A stretch of 64,000 bases of DNA from Palsa-504 sp963839095 (lineage in GTDB: Bacteria; Actinomycetota; Actinomycetes; Streptosporangiales; Streptosporangiaceae). The notes under the pieces were generated by a model. It ran no database searches. It was not told the DNA's origin and saw only the letters and a program-made list of their open reading frames with translations. The DNA is taken from positions 1 through 64,000 of the forward strand of contig CAWIUF010000029.1 in assembly GCA_963839095.1 (NCBI GenBank). The letters are read 5' to 3'. Below, piece after piece: positions 52,191 to 60,942 of this stretch (the stretch's first letter is position 1; each line of letters begins with the position of its first letter). Position numbers and translations under genes: made by a program.

Positions 52191-52990
52191 GTAAGTGCGC
52201 GCCGGGACCAGGCCTGGAAGATGCGAGGTGAGCCGCACACCGAACCTGGATCCGCGGCGAAGTCGGCGAGGCTGGCCAGCGCTGCGTTGACCTGTTCAGC
52301 CGACGCGATTCCTTCCCGCATGATCGCTTCCGCGGTTGCTTGCACGGTGGAGTGGGGCAAGGTTTTGGCCTCACCCGTGACGTCCGCTCGCTGGACGACG
52401 GTCAGCGCGGGCGCGGGGATGCCCGCTTCGCGGAAGTATCGGTGCAGCTTACGGCCCAGCAGCGGATCCCCGCCGGATCGCTCAAGGACGCGCTGGTAGG
52501 CATCGACCCAGAAGGCGAAACCGTCGCTGGGCGGGTCGCAGAAGGATCCTTCGAAGTCGGCGTCCTCCACCACGATCACCCCGCCGGCCCTGACTGCCTC
52601 CCACATGGTCCTCAGCACCTCGACGGGGCGGCCGAGGTGCTGCAGCAGGAGGCGGCAGTAGACCACGTCGTAGGTGTCCGGCTCGGCCCACGCAGACACG
52701 TTTAGCACCCGGAAATCGACGTTGGAAATGCCTTGTGCCACTGCGGCTTGCCGGGCGAGATCGAGCTTCACCTGGTCCATGTCGACACCGGTCACACGGC
52801 CGCTGGGCCCGGCACGCCGCGCCAGCTCGAAGGTGACGTCTCCACTACCGCAGCCCAGGTCCAGGCAGCTCAGGCCCGGCAGGAGCTCAACGCGGTCCAG
52901 CAGCGCCGACGTCGTAGGCAGCCACATGCGGGCCAGCACTTGAAGGCGCTCATAACCCGGCCTACCGCCGCGGATGACATACCTCTCCAT
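52187..52990 (-). CDS. Class I SAM-dependent methyltransferase
   Basis: This 267-residue enzyme begins at MERYVIRGG (ATG at 52,990; a longer frame to 53,068 is less likely). Motif I is CLDLGCGSGDVTFELA, motif II GVDMDQVKLD, and motif IV VVYCRLLLQHL. The AVRAGGVIVVEDADFEGSF stretch resembles the post-motif region of UbiE/COQ5 and small-molecule methyltransferases. The C-terminal 60 residues are helical. No clustered biosynthetic genes indicate the substrate. Confidence 0.88.
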   Translation of the reverse strand: MERYVIRGGRPGYERLQVLARMWLPTTSALLDRVELLPGLSCLDLGCGSGDVTFELARRAGPSGRVTGVDMDQVKLDLARQAAVAQGISNVDFRVLNVSAWAEPDTYDVVYCRLLLQHLGRPVEVLRTMWEAVRAGGVIVVEDADFEGSFCDPPSDGFAFWVDAYQRVLERSGGDPLLGRKLHRYFREAGIPAPALTVVQRADVTGEAKTLPHSTVQATAEAIMREGIASAEQVNAALASLADFAADPGSVCGSPRIFQAWSRRALT

Positions 52991-53310
52991 CCTGAAACTG
53001 TAAGGCCCGCGCCAGTTGCGGCACCCGCATTCGCCAGCGAGCAAGGCCGGACCGGCGACGGCGAGCAAGTCCGCCCTCAGCTCAGTACGGGCACGAACAG
53101 TCGCGGTGTCGGCGCGAACATCTCCAGTTACCGTGGGTGGAGCTACTCGGTCGACCGGTGTAACGCATCAAGTGAAGCTGCCGTGTCGCACATCAAGCGG
53201 AGCCGGGCATCCCCACCGGTGACACCGGCGAGCCATCCGGCTGGCCAAAGAAAACACCGCGACCCTTACACGTAGGTTCACGGTGTCCTCGATGTCTTGC
53301 GACATCACAA
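52991..53310. other. Intergenic region, nothing recognised
   Basis: These 320 bases between the methyltransferase and tRNA-Tyr contain no credible gene. A small GATGTC-TTGC-GACATC hairpin lies at about 53,292-53,307, just past the tRNA 3' end on the minus strand, and may help terminate or process the tRNA transcript. Confidence 0.5.
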
Positions 53311-53395
53311 TGGTGGCAGGTGTTGGGTTCGAACCAACGTAGGCTGAGCCGACGGTTTTACAGACCGTTCCCTTTGGCCACTCGGGCAACCTGCC
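53311..53395 (-). tRNA. tRNA-Tyr (GTA)
   Basis: 85 nt on the minus strand, 5' end at 53,395 and encoded CCA at 53,313-53,311. The acceptor stem GGCAGGT pairs with ACCTGCC. The anticodon stem/loop ACGGTCTGTAAAACCGT has anticodon GTA. A long variable arm (CGGCTCAGCCTACG) marks a class II tRNA as expected for bacterial Tyr. The T-loop GTTCGAACC is normal. Confidence 0.95.
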
Positions 53396-53578
53396 GTATG
53401 CCGCAGCGCTGGCGGCTCAGAGAAGGATAGCCCATGACGAGGGCGGACGGTAACGGGGATTCGGCTACGGCGCCAGGCCTGCTGTTCTGGCCCGCTGCCT
53501 TGGTGCATGGTCCCCTGGCGCACGGTCCTGGCGCGTTCGGCGTGACGGCTCGCGCCTGGCCCGTCTAGCCTAGGTGCC

Positions 53579-54076
53579 GTGGCATCACAAGAGTCTTCCT
53601 TTGACATCGTGTCCAAGCTCGACCGCCAGGAAGTTGACAACGCTGTCAACCAGGCGGCCAAGGAGATCGGCACCCGATTCGACTTCCGCGGCGCGGGCGC
53701 GTCCATCGCCTGGTCCGGCGATAGCGCCATCGACATCCGCGCCAACGGCGAGGAGCGCGCCAAGGCCGTCCTCGACGTCTTCAAGGACAAGCTGGTCAGG
53801 CGTGGCATCTCACTCAAGACGCTGGACGCGGGCGACCCGAAGCTCTCCGGCAAGGAGTACCGGATGAGCGTGGCCCTCAAAGAGGGCATCACCCAGGACG
53901 ACGCCAAGAAGATCTCCAAGATCATCAGGGACGAGGGGCCGAAGGGCGTGCGGGCTCAGGTCCAGGGTGAGGAACTGCGGGTCTCAGCGAAGAAGAAGGA
54001 CGACCTGCAGGTCGTCATCTCGCTGCTGAAGGGCAAGGAGTTCGACTTCGCCCTGCAGTTCGTCAACTACCGGTAA
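53579..54076 (+). CDS. YajQ family cyclic di-GMP-binding protein
   Basis: This 165-residue protein has the N-terminal SSFDIVSKLDRQEVDNAVNQA and the C-terminal DDLQVVISLLKGKEFDFALQF pattern that define YajQ/UPF0234. It has two ferredoxin-like halves. Family members bind nucleotides, nucleic acids or c-di-GMP and act as effectors. GTG at 53,579. It stands alone between tRNA-Tyr and the convergent htpX, an arrangement recalled from Streptomyces. Confidence 0.92.
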   Translation: MASQESSFDIVSKLDRQEVDNAVNQAAKEIGTRFDFRGAGASIAWSGDSAIDIRANGEERAKAVLDVFKDKLVRRGISLKTLDAGDPKLSGKEYRMSVALKEGITQDDAKKISKIIRDEGPKGVRAQVQGEELRVSAKKKDDLQVVISLLKGKEFDFALQFVNYR

Positions 54077-54089
54077 CCGCGGCAGCGGG

Positions 54090-55007
54090 TCAGCGGCGGT
54101 AGCCGGCCAGGGCTTCCAGGCGCCGGATCCGCTCGCCGGCGGGCGGGTGGGTGAGGAACAGGCGGGCGACACCCGCGGCCAGGAACGGGCTGGCGATCAT
54201 CAGGTGGCCGACCGAGGCGCGCCTGCCGTCCGGGACGAGCGGCAGCCCGGCCGCCCCGGCGTCGATCTTGCGCAGGGCCCGGGCCAGGGCCAGCGGGTCA
54301 CCGGTCAGCAGCGCGCCGGACGCGTCGGCCCGGTACTCGCGCTCCCGGCTTACCGCCAGCCGGACCATGACCGCGGCGACCGGCCCGAACAGCAGCATCA
54401 GCAGGCGCTCGGCCCGGCCCGGCCCGGCGGCCGGGACGGTCCCGCGCTCCGCGTGGCCGGGGCGGGCCAGCCGGGGCAGCGCGGCCGGGGCCGTGATGAC
54501 GGTGGCCAGTCCCGCTGACGCCGTGGCGGCCAGCACGTCCCGGTTGGACACATGCGCGAGCTCGTGCCCGAGCACGCTGCGCAGTTCGGCCTCGTCGAGT
54601 GCCTCGAGCAGGCCCTCGGTGCAGCAGATGGCGGCCGACCGCGAGCCGCGGCCGACGGTAAAGGAGTTCGGCTGCTCGGCCGGCGACAGGTACAGCCGCG
54701 GCACCGGCAGGCGGCCGTCCTTGCTCAGCTCCCGCACCAGCCGGTAGAGCTCGGGGTGCTCCACCTCGCTGACCGGGCGGGCCAGCATCGCGGACAGCGC
54801 CATCCGCTCGCCGCCGGCCAGGGCCGCCGCGACGAGCACGGCCGCGACCACGATCCCGGCCGCCGCGCCGCCGCCGCCGGCCGCCGCGACGCCGAGGAGG
54901 GCACAGGCCGCGGCCAGCAGCAGCACGGCCGTGCCGAGGCCGGCTACCGCACCGGCCAGTTCGGCTGCCCGCAGCGCGTAACCGCGCACAGCCTTCCACC
55001 TCCTCAT
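54090..55007 (-). CDS. htpX: M48 family membrane metalloprotease, HtpX-like
   Basis: This 305-residue zinc protease has two N-terminal hydrophobic segments (about 15-40 and 46-66) and a third around 155-175. The zinc site is HELAH (H148, E149, H152) and a third ligand Glu lies in SREREYRADASGALL. The C-terminal repeat DPLALARALRKID is conserved. HtpX-type proteases remove misfolded membrane proteins. ATG at 55,007. Ends 13 nt after the yajQ stop, convergently. Confidence 0.92.
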   Translation of the reverse strand: MRRWKAVRGYALRAAELAGAVAGLGTAVLLLAAACALLGVAAAGGGGAAAGIVVAAVLVAAALAGGERMALSAMLARPVSEVEHPELYRLVRELSKDGRLPVPRLYLSPAEQPNSFTVGRGSRSAAICCTEGLLEALDEAELRSVLGHELAHVSNRDVLAATASAGLATVITAPAALPRLARPGHAERGTVPAAGPGRAERLLMLLFGPVAAVMVRLAVSREREYRADASGALLTGDPLALARALRKIDAGAAGLPLVPDGRRASVGHLMIASPFLAAGVARLFLTHPPAGERIRRLEALAGYRR

Positions 55008-55333
55008 GGCCCCGCCCGCTGCCGGGGGGTGGCATGATGACTAAAGTTCCCGCAGGCCGCGGGACACCTGTCTCTAGCCGACGGGACCAGGGGCCGGGCA
55101 TGCTACGCAGGACAGCGGAGCACACCACGCCTGGCGGCAGAGTCCTTACCGGAATCTGTCACAACCTACAGTGCGGCGCCAGACCGAACACGGGCTGGGA
55201 ATATCACAGGACGTGTGAACGTTCCAAAGCCTGTTTCGGCGTAAGATTTGTACCGTCCTAACTCATGCCCCCGGCCGGGGGGTGGTGCCAGGTGAGCGCC
55301 CGGGCCGCGGCGTGCGGAGGAGGTCTTTCCACT
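55008..55333. promoter_or_regulatory. Divergent spacer between htpX and korA with possible promoter
   Basis: No gene is seen in these 326 bases. TAAGAT at 55,242-55,247 is a good -10 for korA. The palindrome GAACGTTC at 55,217-55,224 sits roughly at -30, where it could bind a regulator or merely be chance. GGAGGAGG at 55,316-55,323 is the korA ribosome site. Confidence 0.4.
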
Positions 55334-57190
55334 GTGACCAAGCAGGTCCAGCAGCTCGATCATGTCATCATCAGGTTCGCGGGCGACTCGGGCGACGGTA
55401 TGCAGCTCGCCGGGGACAGGTTCACCCAGGAGACCGCCGTCTTCGGCAACGACCTGTCCACCATGCCGAACTTCCCGGCCGAGATCCGGGCCCCGGCCGG
55501 CACTCTGGCCGGCGTCTCGAGCTTCCAGCTGCAGTTCGCTGACCATGACATCCTCACGCCGGGCGACGCGCCGGACGTGCTCATCGCGATGAACCCCGCC
55601 GCCCTGAAGTCCAACATCAAGGACCTGCCGCGGGGTGGCGACCTGATCGTCAACACCGACGAGTTCACCAAGCGGAACCTGACCAAGGTCGGCTACCAGG
55701 GCAGCCCGCTCGAGGACGACTCGCTCGAGGCCTACAACGTGCACGCCGTGCCGGTCACCTCGATGACGGTCAAGGCCCTCGAGGCCTTCGAGATCAGCAG
55801 GAAAGATGCCGAACGGGCGAAGAACATGTTCGCGCTTGGCATGCTCTCCTGGTTGTACGACCGGCCGGCCGAGGGCACCCTGTCCTTCCTCAAGGCCAAG
55901 TTCGCCTCCAAGCCGGAGATCATGGCCGCGAACGTGGCCGCGTTCCAGGCCGGCTGGAACTACGGCGAGACGACCGAGGCGTTCTCGGTCCGGTACGAGG
56001 TCAAGGCGGCTCCCCTGCCGCACGGCACCTACCGGAACATCAGCGGCAACACCGCCCTGGCCTACGGCCTCATCGCGGCGTCCCAGCTGGCCGGGCTGCC
56101 GCTGTACCTCGGCTCCTACCCGATCACCCCGGCCTCGGACATCCTGCACGAGCTGGCCAAGCACAAGCGGTTCGGGGTCCGGACCTTCCAGGCGGAAGAC
56201 GAGATCTCGGCCGTCGGCGCGTCGCTCGGTGCCTCGTTCGGCGGCTCGCTGGCGGTGACCAGCACCTCGGGTCCCGGCATGCTGCTGAAGGCCGAGACCA
56301 TCGGCCTGGCCGTGTCGGTCGAGCTGCCGCTGATCATCTGCGACATCCAGCGCGCGGGCCCCTCCACCGGCATGCCGACCAAGACCGAGCAGGCCGATCT
56401 GCTGCAGGCGATGTTCGGCCGCAACGGCGAGTCGCCGGTCCCGATCGTCGCGCCCGCCAGCCCGTCCGAATGCTTCACCGCGGCCATCGAGGCGGCCCGG
56501 ATCGCGGTCAAGTACCGCACCCCGGTGTTCCTGCTGTCCGACGGCTACCTGGCCAACGGATCCGAGCCGTGGCGCGTCCCGGACACCGCCAGCCTGCCCG
56601 ACCTGAGCCAGGAGTTCGCCTTCGCCCAGCCGTCCGACGTGGGCGAGAACGGGTTCGAGCCGTTCCGGCGGGACCCGGTGACGCTGGCCCGCCCGTGGGC
56701 GATCCCGGGCACTCCGGGCCTGGAGCACCGGATCGGCGGTATCGAGAAGGCCGACCTGACCGGGGAGATCTCCTACGATCCCGACAACCACGACCGGATG
56801 ACCCGGCTGCGCCAGGCCAAGATCGACGGGATCGCGGCCGACATCCCGCCGCTCGACGTGGACGACCCGGACGGTGCCGCCCGCGTGCTGGTGCTCGGCT
56901 GGGGCTCCACCTTCGGCGCGATCGGCGCCGCGGTACGGCGGGCCCGCAAGGCCGGGCGCAGCGTGGCCCAGGCGCACCTGCGGCATCTCAACCCGTTCCC
57001 GGCCAACCTGGCGGACGTGCTCAGCCGCTACGACAAGGTCCTGGTCCCCGAGATCAACCTGGGCCAGCTCGCGCTGCTGCTGCGCGGACGGTTCCTGGTC
57101 GACGTGATCTCCTATAACCAGGTCCGCGGCCTGCCCTTCCAGGCGGCCGAGCTCGCCGGCGTCATTGAGGATGTGATCGAGCATGCCTGA
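55334..57190 (+). CDS. korA: 2-Oxoacid:ferredoxin oxidoreductase, subunit alpha (gamma-alpha fusion)
   Basis: This 618-residue protein starts at a GTG behind GGAGGAGG. The first 190 residues form the gamma-type domain (IIRFAGDSGDGMQLAGDRFTQ). The alpha pyrimidine-binding domain follows (PITPASDILHELA, EDEISAVGASLGASFGGSLA, TSTSGPGMLLK) and a C-terminal alpha domain III (VLGWGSTFGAIGAAVRRA). It forms the thiamine-dependent KorAB complex that oxidises 2-oxoglutarate to succinyl-CoA with reduced ferredoxin as product. The start of korB overlaps its last 8 nt. Actinobacteria use KorAB as an alternative to 2-oxoglutarate dehydrogenase. Confidence 0.94.
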   Translation: MTKQVQQLDHVIIRFAGDSGDGMQLAGDRFTQETAVFGNDLSTMPNFPAEIRAPAGTLAGVSSFQLQFADHDILTPGDAPDVLIAMNPAALKSNIKDLPRGGDLIVNTDEFTKRNLTKVGYQGSPLEDDSLEAYNVHAVPVTSMTVKALEAFEISRKDAERAKNMFALGMLSWLYDRPAEGTLSFLKAKFASKPEIMAANVAAFQAGWNYGETTEAFSVRYEVKAAPLPHGTYRNISGNTALAYGLIAASQLAGLPLYLGSYPITPASDILHELAKHKRFGVRTFQAEDEISAVGASLGASFGGSLAVTSTSGPGMLLKAETIGLAVSVELPLIICDIQRAGPSTGMPTKTEQADLLQAMFGRNGESPVPIVAPASPSECFTAAIEAARIAVKYRTPVFLLSDGYLANGSEPWRVPDTASLPDLSQEFAFAQPSDVGENGFEPFRRDPVTLARPWAIPGTPGLEHRIGGIEKADLTGEISYDPDNHDRMTRLRQAKIDGIAADIPPLDVDDPDGAARVLVLGWGSTFGAIGAAVRRARKAGRSVAQAHLRHLNPFPANLADVLSRYDKVLVPEINLGQLALLLRGRFLVDVISYNQVRGLPFQAAELAGVIEDVIEHA

Positions 57191-58319
57191 GACCAACGGT
57201 CATGGCGCGGCGGGTGCCAGTGACGCGGCTGGCCACCAGGGCGAGGGCCACCGGCTCGCGTCGCTGACGCTAGTACCGCGGGCGGCCACCCGTTCGGCGG
57301 CTAAGGACTTTAAATCCGACCAGGAGGTGCGGTGGTGCCCGGGGTGCGGGGACTACGCCATCCTGGCCGCGTTCCAGGCCTTCCTGCCCGAGCTCGAGGT
57401 GCCGCGGGAGAACATCGCGGTCGTCTCGGGGATCGGCTGCTCCTCGCGGCTGCCCTACTACGTGAACAGCTACGGGATGCACTCGATCCACGGCCGCGCG
57501 CCCGCGATCGCCACCGGCCTGGCCAGTTCCCGGCCCGACCTGTCCGTCTGGGTCATCACCGGTGACGGCGACGCGCTGTCCATCGGCGGCAACCACCTGA
57601 TCCACGCGCTGCGGCGTAACGTCAACATCAAGATCCTGCTGTTCAACAACCGGATCTACGGGCTGACCAAGGGCCAGTACTCGCCTACCTCCGAGCGGGG
57701 CAAGGTCACCAAGTCGACCCCGTTCGGCTCGCTGGATCACCCGTTCAACCCGGTGTCGCTGGCGCTCGGCGCGGACGCGACCTTCGTGGCCCGCACGATC
57801 GACTCTGACCGCAGGCACCTAACCTCGGTGCTGCGCGCCGCGGCCGACCACCAGGGCGCCGCGTTCATCGAGATCTACCAGAACTGCCCCATCTTCAACG
57901 ACGACGCGTTCGCCCCGCTCAAGGAGGCCAGCGCCACCGGCCAGCGGCTGATCAAGCTGGAGCACGGGGAGCCGGTCCGGTTCGCGGGCGATACCCGGGG
58001 CCTGCGGTTCGGCCCGTTCGGCCAGCTCGAGGCGGTCGAGGTGAGCGCGGCCGCCGCGGCCGAAGGCCCAGGCAAATCAGACGCTGCGGGCTCGCTGATC
58101 ACCCACGACGCGCACCGCGCCGACCCGTCCTACGCGTTCGCGCTATCCCGGCTGGACACCTCGGACTTCCGGCACACCCCGATCGGCGTCTTCCGGCAGG
58201 TGGAACAGCCGAGCTACGACCAGCTGATGGCGGAGCAGATCGAGGTCGCGCGGGAGCGCAGCGGCCCCGGTGACCTCGCCGCCCTGCTCGCGGGTAACGA
58301 CACCTGGGAAGTCAACTAG
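57183..58319 (+). CDS. korB: 2-Oxoacid:ferredoxin oxidoreductase, subunit beta
   Basis: This 378-residue thiamine-pyrophosphate-binding subunit has GDGDALSIGGNHLIH ... NNRIYGLT as the TPP/Mg site. Cysteines CPGCG, GIGCSS and YQNCPIF supply the [4Fe-4S] ligands of two-subunit enzymes. Residues 1-40 are extra and flexible. ATG at 57,183 inside the end of korA. The tail (RFGPFGQLEAVEVSA onward) is typical of the longer actinobacterial form. It works with korA and sends electrons to ferredoxin, whose gene is not in this window. Confidence 0.94.
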   Translation: MPETNGHGAAGASDAAGHQGEGHRLASLTLVPRAATRSAAKDFKSDQEVRWCPGCGDYAILAAFQAFLPELEVPRENIAVVSGIGCSSRLPYYVNSYGMHSIHGRAPAIATGLASSRPDLSVWVITGDGDALSIGGNHLIHALRRNVNIKILLFNNRIYGLTKGQYSPTSERGKVTKSTPFGSLDHPFNPVSLALGADATFVARTIDSDRRHLTSVLRAAADHQGAAFIEIYQNCPIFNDDAFAPLKEASATGQRLIKLEHGEPVRFAGDTRGLRFGPFGQLEAVEVSAAAAAEGPGKSDAAGSLITHDAHRADPSYAFALSRLDTSDFRHTPIGVFRQVEQPSYDQLMAEQIEVARERSGPGDLAALLAGNDTWEVN

Positions 58320-58333
58320 GGCTAGCTGGCTGG

Positions 58334-58945
58334 CTAGGGCTGGCCGACGCCGAGTCGCTGGCGCACGATCTGGCGGGCCAGATCGAGCACGGCGGGATCC
58401 TTGTGCTGAACAAAATTCATGTCGGCGGCCAGCATGATGCCGTTCAGCTCGAATGCCAGCCGGCCGGGATCCTCGCCGGCCGGCAGCTCGTTCCTCGCCA
58501 CGGCAGTGGCCGCGAAGCCGCGGATCAGCTCGCCGAACTGGGCCTGCAGCGCGGCTATCAGGTCATTGACCGGACCCGCGGGGGTCCCCATCTCCAGTGC
58601 GGCGCTGGCCATGAAGCAGCCGCCGGGGCAGCTATGCCGCTCCAGGTGCCCGAAGAACGTCTCGCACACGGTAGCCAGCTGACCGAGTCCGGCCGGCGCC
58701 GCCCGGGCGGGCTGCACCACTTCGGTGTCGAAGATCCGCCCGGCCTCGGTTATCACGGCCAGCTGCAGCTGCTGCCTGGACCTGGACCTCGTGCGCCCGT
58801 CCCAGCCCCGGCCGAGGGCCAGGGCCAGGGTGCCGGCGGACGGGCCATTGCGGCCATCGGTGCCGACCAGCGCGGCGGCAGCGGCGAGGATCGCGCTGCG
58901 GTTCTGTGGCCCGGCTCCTGGCAGCCATACTTCGGTCATCGTCAT
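58334..58945 (-). CDS. TetR-type protein with atypical DNA-binding domain
   Basis: This 203-residue protein has a C-terminal domain, from AVITEAGRIFDTEVVQPA through CPGGCFMASAALEMG to MLAADMNFVQHKDPAVLDLARQIVRQRLG, that is a normal TetR ligand domain of the NemR/AcrR-like C_6 group. The N-terminal HTH has helices 1 and 2 (RSAILAAAAALVGTDGRNG, SAGTLALALG). The recognition helix, normally like MSKSGLYAHFGSK, reads RGWDGRTRSRSR. Either the DNA-binding motif is unusual or several base errors have destroyed it. Two ATGs at 58,945 and 58,939 are candidate starts. It is convergent with korB and probably regulates a gene elsewhere. Confidence 0.65.
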   Translation of the reverse strand: MTMTEVWLPGAGPQNRSAILAAAAALVGTDGRNGPSAGTLALALGRGWDGRTRSRSRQQLQLAVITEAGRIFDTEVVQPARAAPAGLGQLATVCETFFGHLERHSCPGGCFMASAALEMGTPAGPVNDLIAALQAQFGELIRGFAATAVARNELPAGEDPGRLAFELNGIMLAADMNFVQHKDPAVLDLARQIVRQRLGVGQP

Positions 58946-58993
58946 GGCAACCTAGCACGAGTACCGCATCCGACCAGGTCGCATGTTGGCACA

Positions 58994-59536
58994 AAGCGAG
59001 TGCTGGCCCGGGCCGCGGGCCTGAGCGGCGACGGCCGGCAGCTGCTCGAAGTCGCCGCCCTGACCGGCGCCCGGGTGGAGCCGCGGCTGCTCGAGGTGGC
59101 CGCCCCGTGTTCCCCGGCGGCGGTGGACGCGCTGCTGGCGTCCGGGCTGCTGGCCGCGCTGTATGACGACCCGGCGGCCGAGCTGTCCCTGCTCGACCGG
59201 GCCGCCGAGGCCGCCGGGGCATCCCGGCACGCGCTGGAGCTGTGGCAGGCGGCCGGGGACCGGCGGCGGGAGGGTGACACGATGCGCCGGCTCTCCTGCA
59301 TCCTGTGGCACCTGTGCCGCGGCGAGGAGGCGGAAGCCACCGCCGAGCGGGCGGTCGCGGTGCTGGAATCGCTGCCCCCGGGCGTCGAACTGGCCCAGGC
59401 CTACGCCAACCTCGCCACCCAGCACATGGTCAGGGGACGCCATCACAGCGCGATCGAGCACGCCCGGCGCGCCCAGTCCATCGCCGCGCAGGCAAGCTCG
59501 GCGCGCCGAACCGCAACGCCGGGGCCGCCCAGCTAG
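58994..59536 (+). pseudogene. Internal fragment of a LuxR-type ATP-binding regulator
   Basis: The frame reads VLARAAGLSGDGRQLLEVAALTGARVEPRLLEV ... VDALLASGLLA and then ASRHALELWQAAGDRRREGD and VLESLPPGVELAQAYANLATQHMVRG. These are the winged-helix and TPR-like parts of MalT/LAL-type regulators. Both the NTPase domain and the C-terminal LuxR HTH are missing, and an internal deletion joins the two parts. There is no plausible start. It is a relic of a decayed regulator. Confidence 0.65.
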
Positions 59537-59665
59537 GCCTGATTCCCTAGCGAGCCTGGTCCCGTAGCGAACTCGGTCGCCTGGCTAGCCTGGTCCGCCG
59601 ACGAGGTGCCTTCATGCAGACACGGCTGCGTCCCCATCTCGCGGCGACGGAAGCTTCTGCCTTTG

Positions 59666-59703
59666 CCGACAGTTTCGGCTGCTATAACAGCCGAAACTGC
59701 CGG
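59666..59703. repeat. Dispersed hairpin element, copy 2
   Basis: CAGTTTCGGCTG (59,670-59,681) pairs exactly with 59,688-59,699 around CTATAA, and three more pairs follow after one mismatch. Compared with copy 1 at 19,660 (opposite strand), most positions match, and one G-C pair has become C-G with pairing preserved. It lies between the LuxR relic and the polyprenyl synthase. Confidence 0.7.
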
Positions 59704-59722
59704 AAAATCGCCGGGCCCGACG

Positions 59723-59799
59723 TCACCCGGTGCGCTTCTCCGCAAACCGGTGCGCTTTCGCGCTCATCGGTGGCTTTTCACTCAGCCGGTGCGCTTTTC
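59723..59799. repeat. Four imperfect tandem repeats at the end of the polyprenyl synthase gene
   Basis: On the plus strand CCGGTGCGCTTCTC, CCGGTGCGCTTTC, TCGGTGGCTTTTC and CCGGTGCGCTTTTC recur with a period of about 20 nt (starts near 59,727, 59,747, 59,767 and 59,786). The last copy encodes the final EKRTG of the enzyme and its stop. The others lie just downstream and carry similar in-frame stop signals. Confidence 0.65.
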
Positions 59800-60801
59800 C
59801 ACGAAGTCGCACATGGCCAGGAAGGCAGCCCGGGCCGGGCCGTCCGGCAGCGTCTTGATCGAGGTCCGGGCCTCGTGCACCCAGTTCAGCACGTCCGCGC
59901 GGGACTCCTTCATGGCCTGGTGGCCGCGCAGCAGGGTGAGAGCCTCGGTCACCAGGGCCTCGTTGGCCAGGTCCGCATCCTCCAGCAGCCAGCGCAGCCG
60001 CGCGTCCGCCGCGGACTGATCTGTTGCTGTCTCGGAGTTGAGAGAGCGCAGCGCGTAGAGCACCGGCAGCGTGCGGACGCCCTGGCGCAGGTCGGTGCCC
60101 GGGGTCTTGCCCGACTGCGCCGTGTCGCTGGCGATGTCGATCACGTCGTCGGAGAGCTGCCAGGCCACGCCGAGCTTCTCGCAGGCCGCGGCGATCTGGT
60201 CGGCGACCCCCTCCGGGGCGCCGGAGAACAGCGCGCCGAACTGGCCGGACGTGGCGATCAGCGAGCCGGTCTTCTCCGTGATCACGTGCATGTAGTGGTC
60301 GAGCGGATCCTGGCCGGGCCGCGGGCCGATGGTCTCGGTCGTCTGCCCGGTGACCAGGCGGCTGAACGTCTCAGCCTGGATCCGGACGGCCTCCGGGCCG
60401 AGCCGGGCCAGGATCTGGGACGCCTGCGCGAACAGGAAGTCACCGGTGAGGATGGCTACCGAGTTGTCCCACCGGGAGTTGGCCGACGGGTGGCCCCGGC
60501 GCACCAGGGCCTCGTCCATGACGTCGTCGTGGAACAGCGTGGCCAGGTGGGTCAGCTCGATCGCGACCGCGGCCTGGATGACCCGGGGATCTTCGGGGTC
60601 ACCGAACTGCGCGGCCAGCAGCACGAGCAGGGCCCGGAAGCGCTTGCCGCCGGCCACGATGAGATGCCGGGACGCCTCGGTCAGCAGTTCGTCGTCGGGG
60701 TGCGCGGTCGCGGCCAGCGACTCCTCGACCCTGGCCAGGCCGTCCCGCACCGCCGCTTCGAGGGTCGCGTCCGGGAAATCCACGGGAACTGCGCTGATCA
60801 A
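59782..60801 (-). CDS. Polyprenyl diphosphate synthase, long-chain trans type
   Basis: This 339-residue isoprenyl synthase has the first Asp-rich motif HDDVMDE (D92, D93, D96), the second SDDVIDI (D218, D219, D222), and the GGKRFRALLVLLAA start. The residues before the first motif (ELTHLATLF) contain no bulky blocker directly adjacent, consistent with long chains. It likely makes the side chain of menaquinone. Its location next to nuoN matches the arrangement in Streptomyces, and menB elsewhere in this window supplies the ring. ATG at 60,801. Confidence 0.93.
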   Translation of the reverse strand: MISAVPVDFPDATLEAAVRDGLARVEESLAATAHPDDELLTEASRHLIVAGGKRFRALLVLLAAQFGDPEDPRVIQAAVAIELTHLATLFHDDVMDEALVRRGHPSANSRWDNSVAILTGDFLFAQASQILARLGPEAVRIQAETFSRLVTGQTTETIGPRPGQDPLDHYMHVITEKTGSLIATSGQFGALFSGAPEGVADQIAAACEKLGVAWQLSDDVIDIASDTAQSGKTPGTDLRQGVRTLPVLYALRSLNSETATDQSAADARLRWLLEDADLANEALVTEALTLLRGHQAMKESRADVLNWVHEARTSIKTLPDGPARAAFLAMCDFVEKRTG

Positions 60802-60942
60802 TTGCTCTCCACCGTCGTCGGCTCGCGCGAACGCCTCGAATTTTCGAGTATGCCCGTTCTGCGTTCTGCCAACCAGGCTAGCCGAGGCCGGCGACCCCCC
60901 TGGAACCCCCGGCCGGGCACGCGGTGCACGCAGGCTGGTGAA

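Noticed and set aside
53168..53389. Open frame reading PEWPKGTVCKTVGSAY on the minus strand
   Set aside because: This is the translated tRNA-Tyr gene, a well-known false gene in many bacterial annotations.
55166..57196. 676-codon open frame antisense to korA
   Set aside because: It is a high-GC shadow of the genuine KorA frame; its composition is Arg/Gly/Asp/Val/His-rich with no domain.
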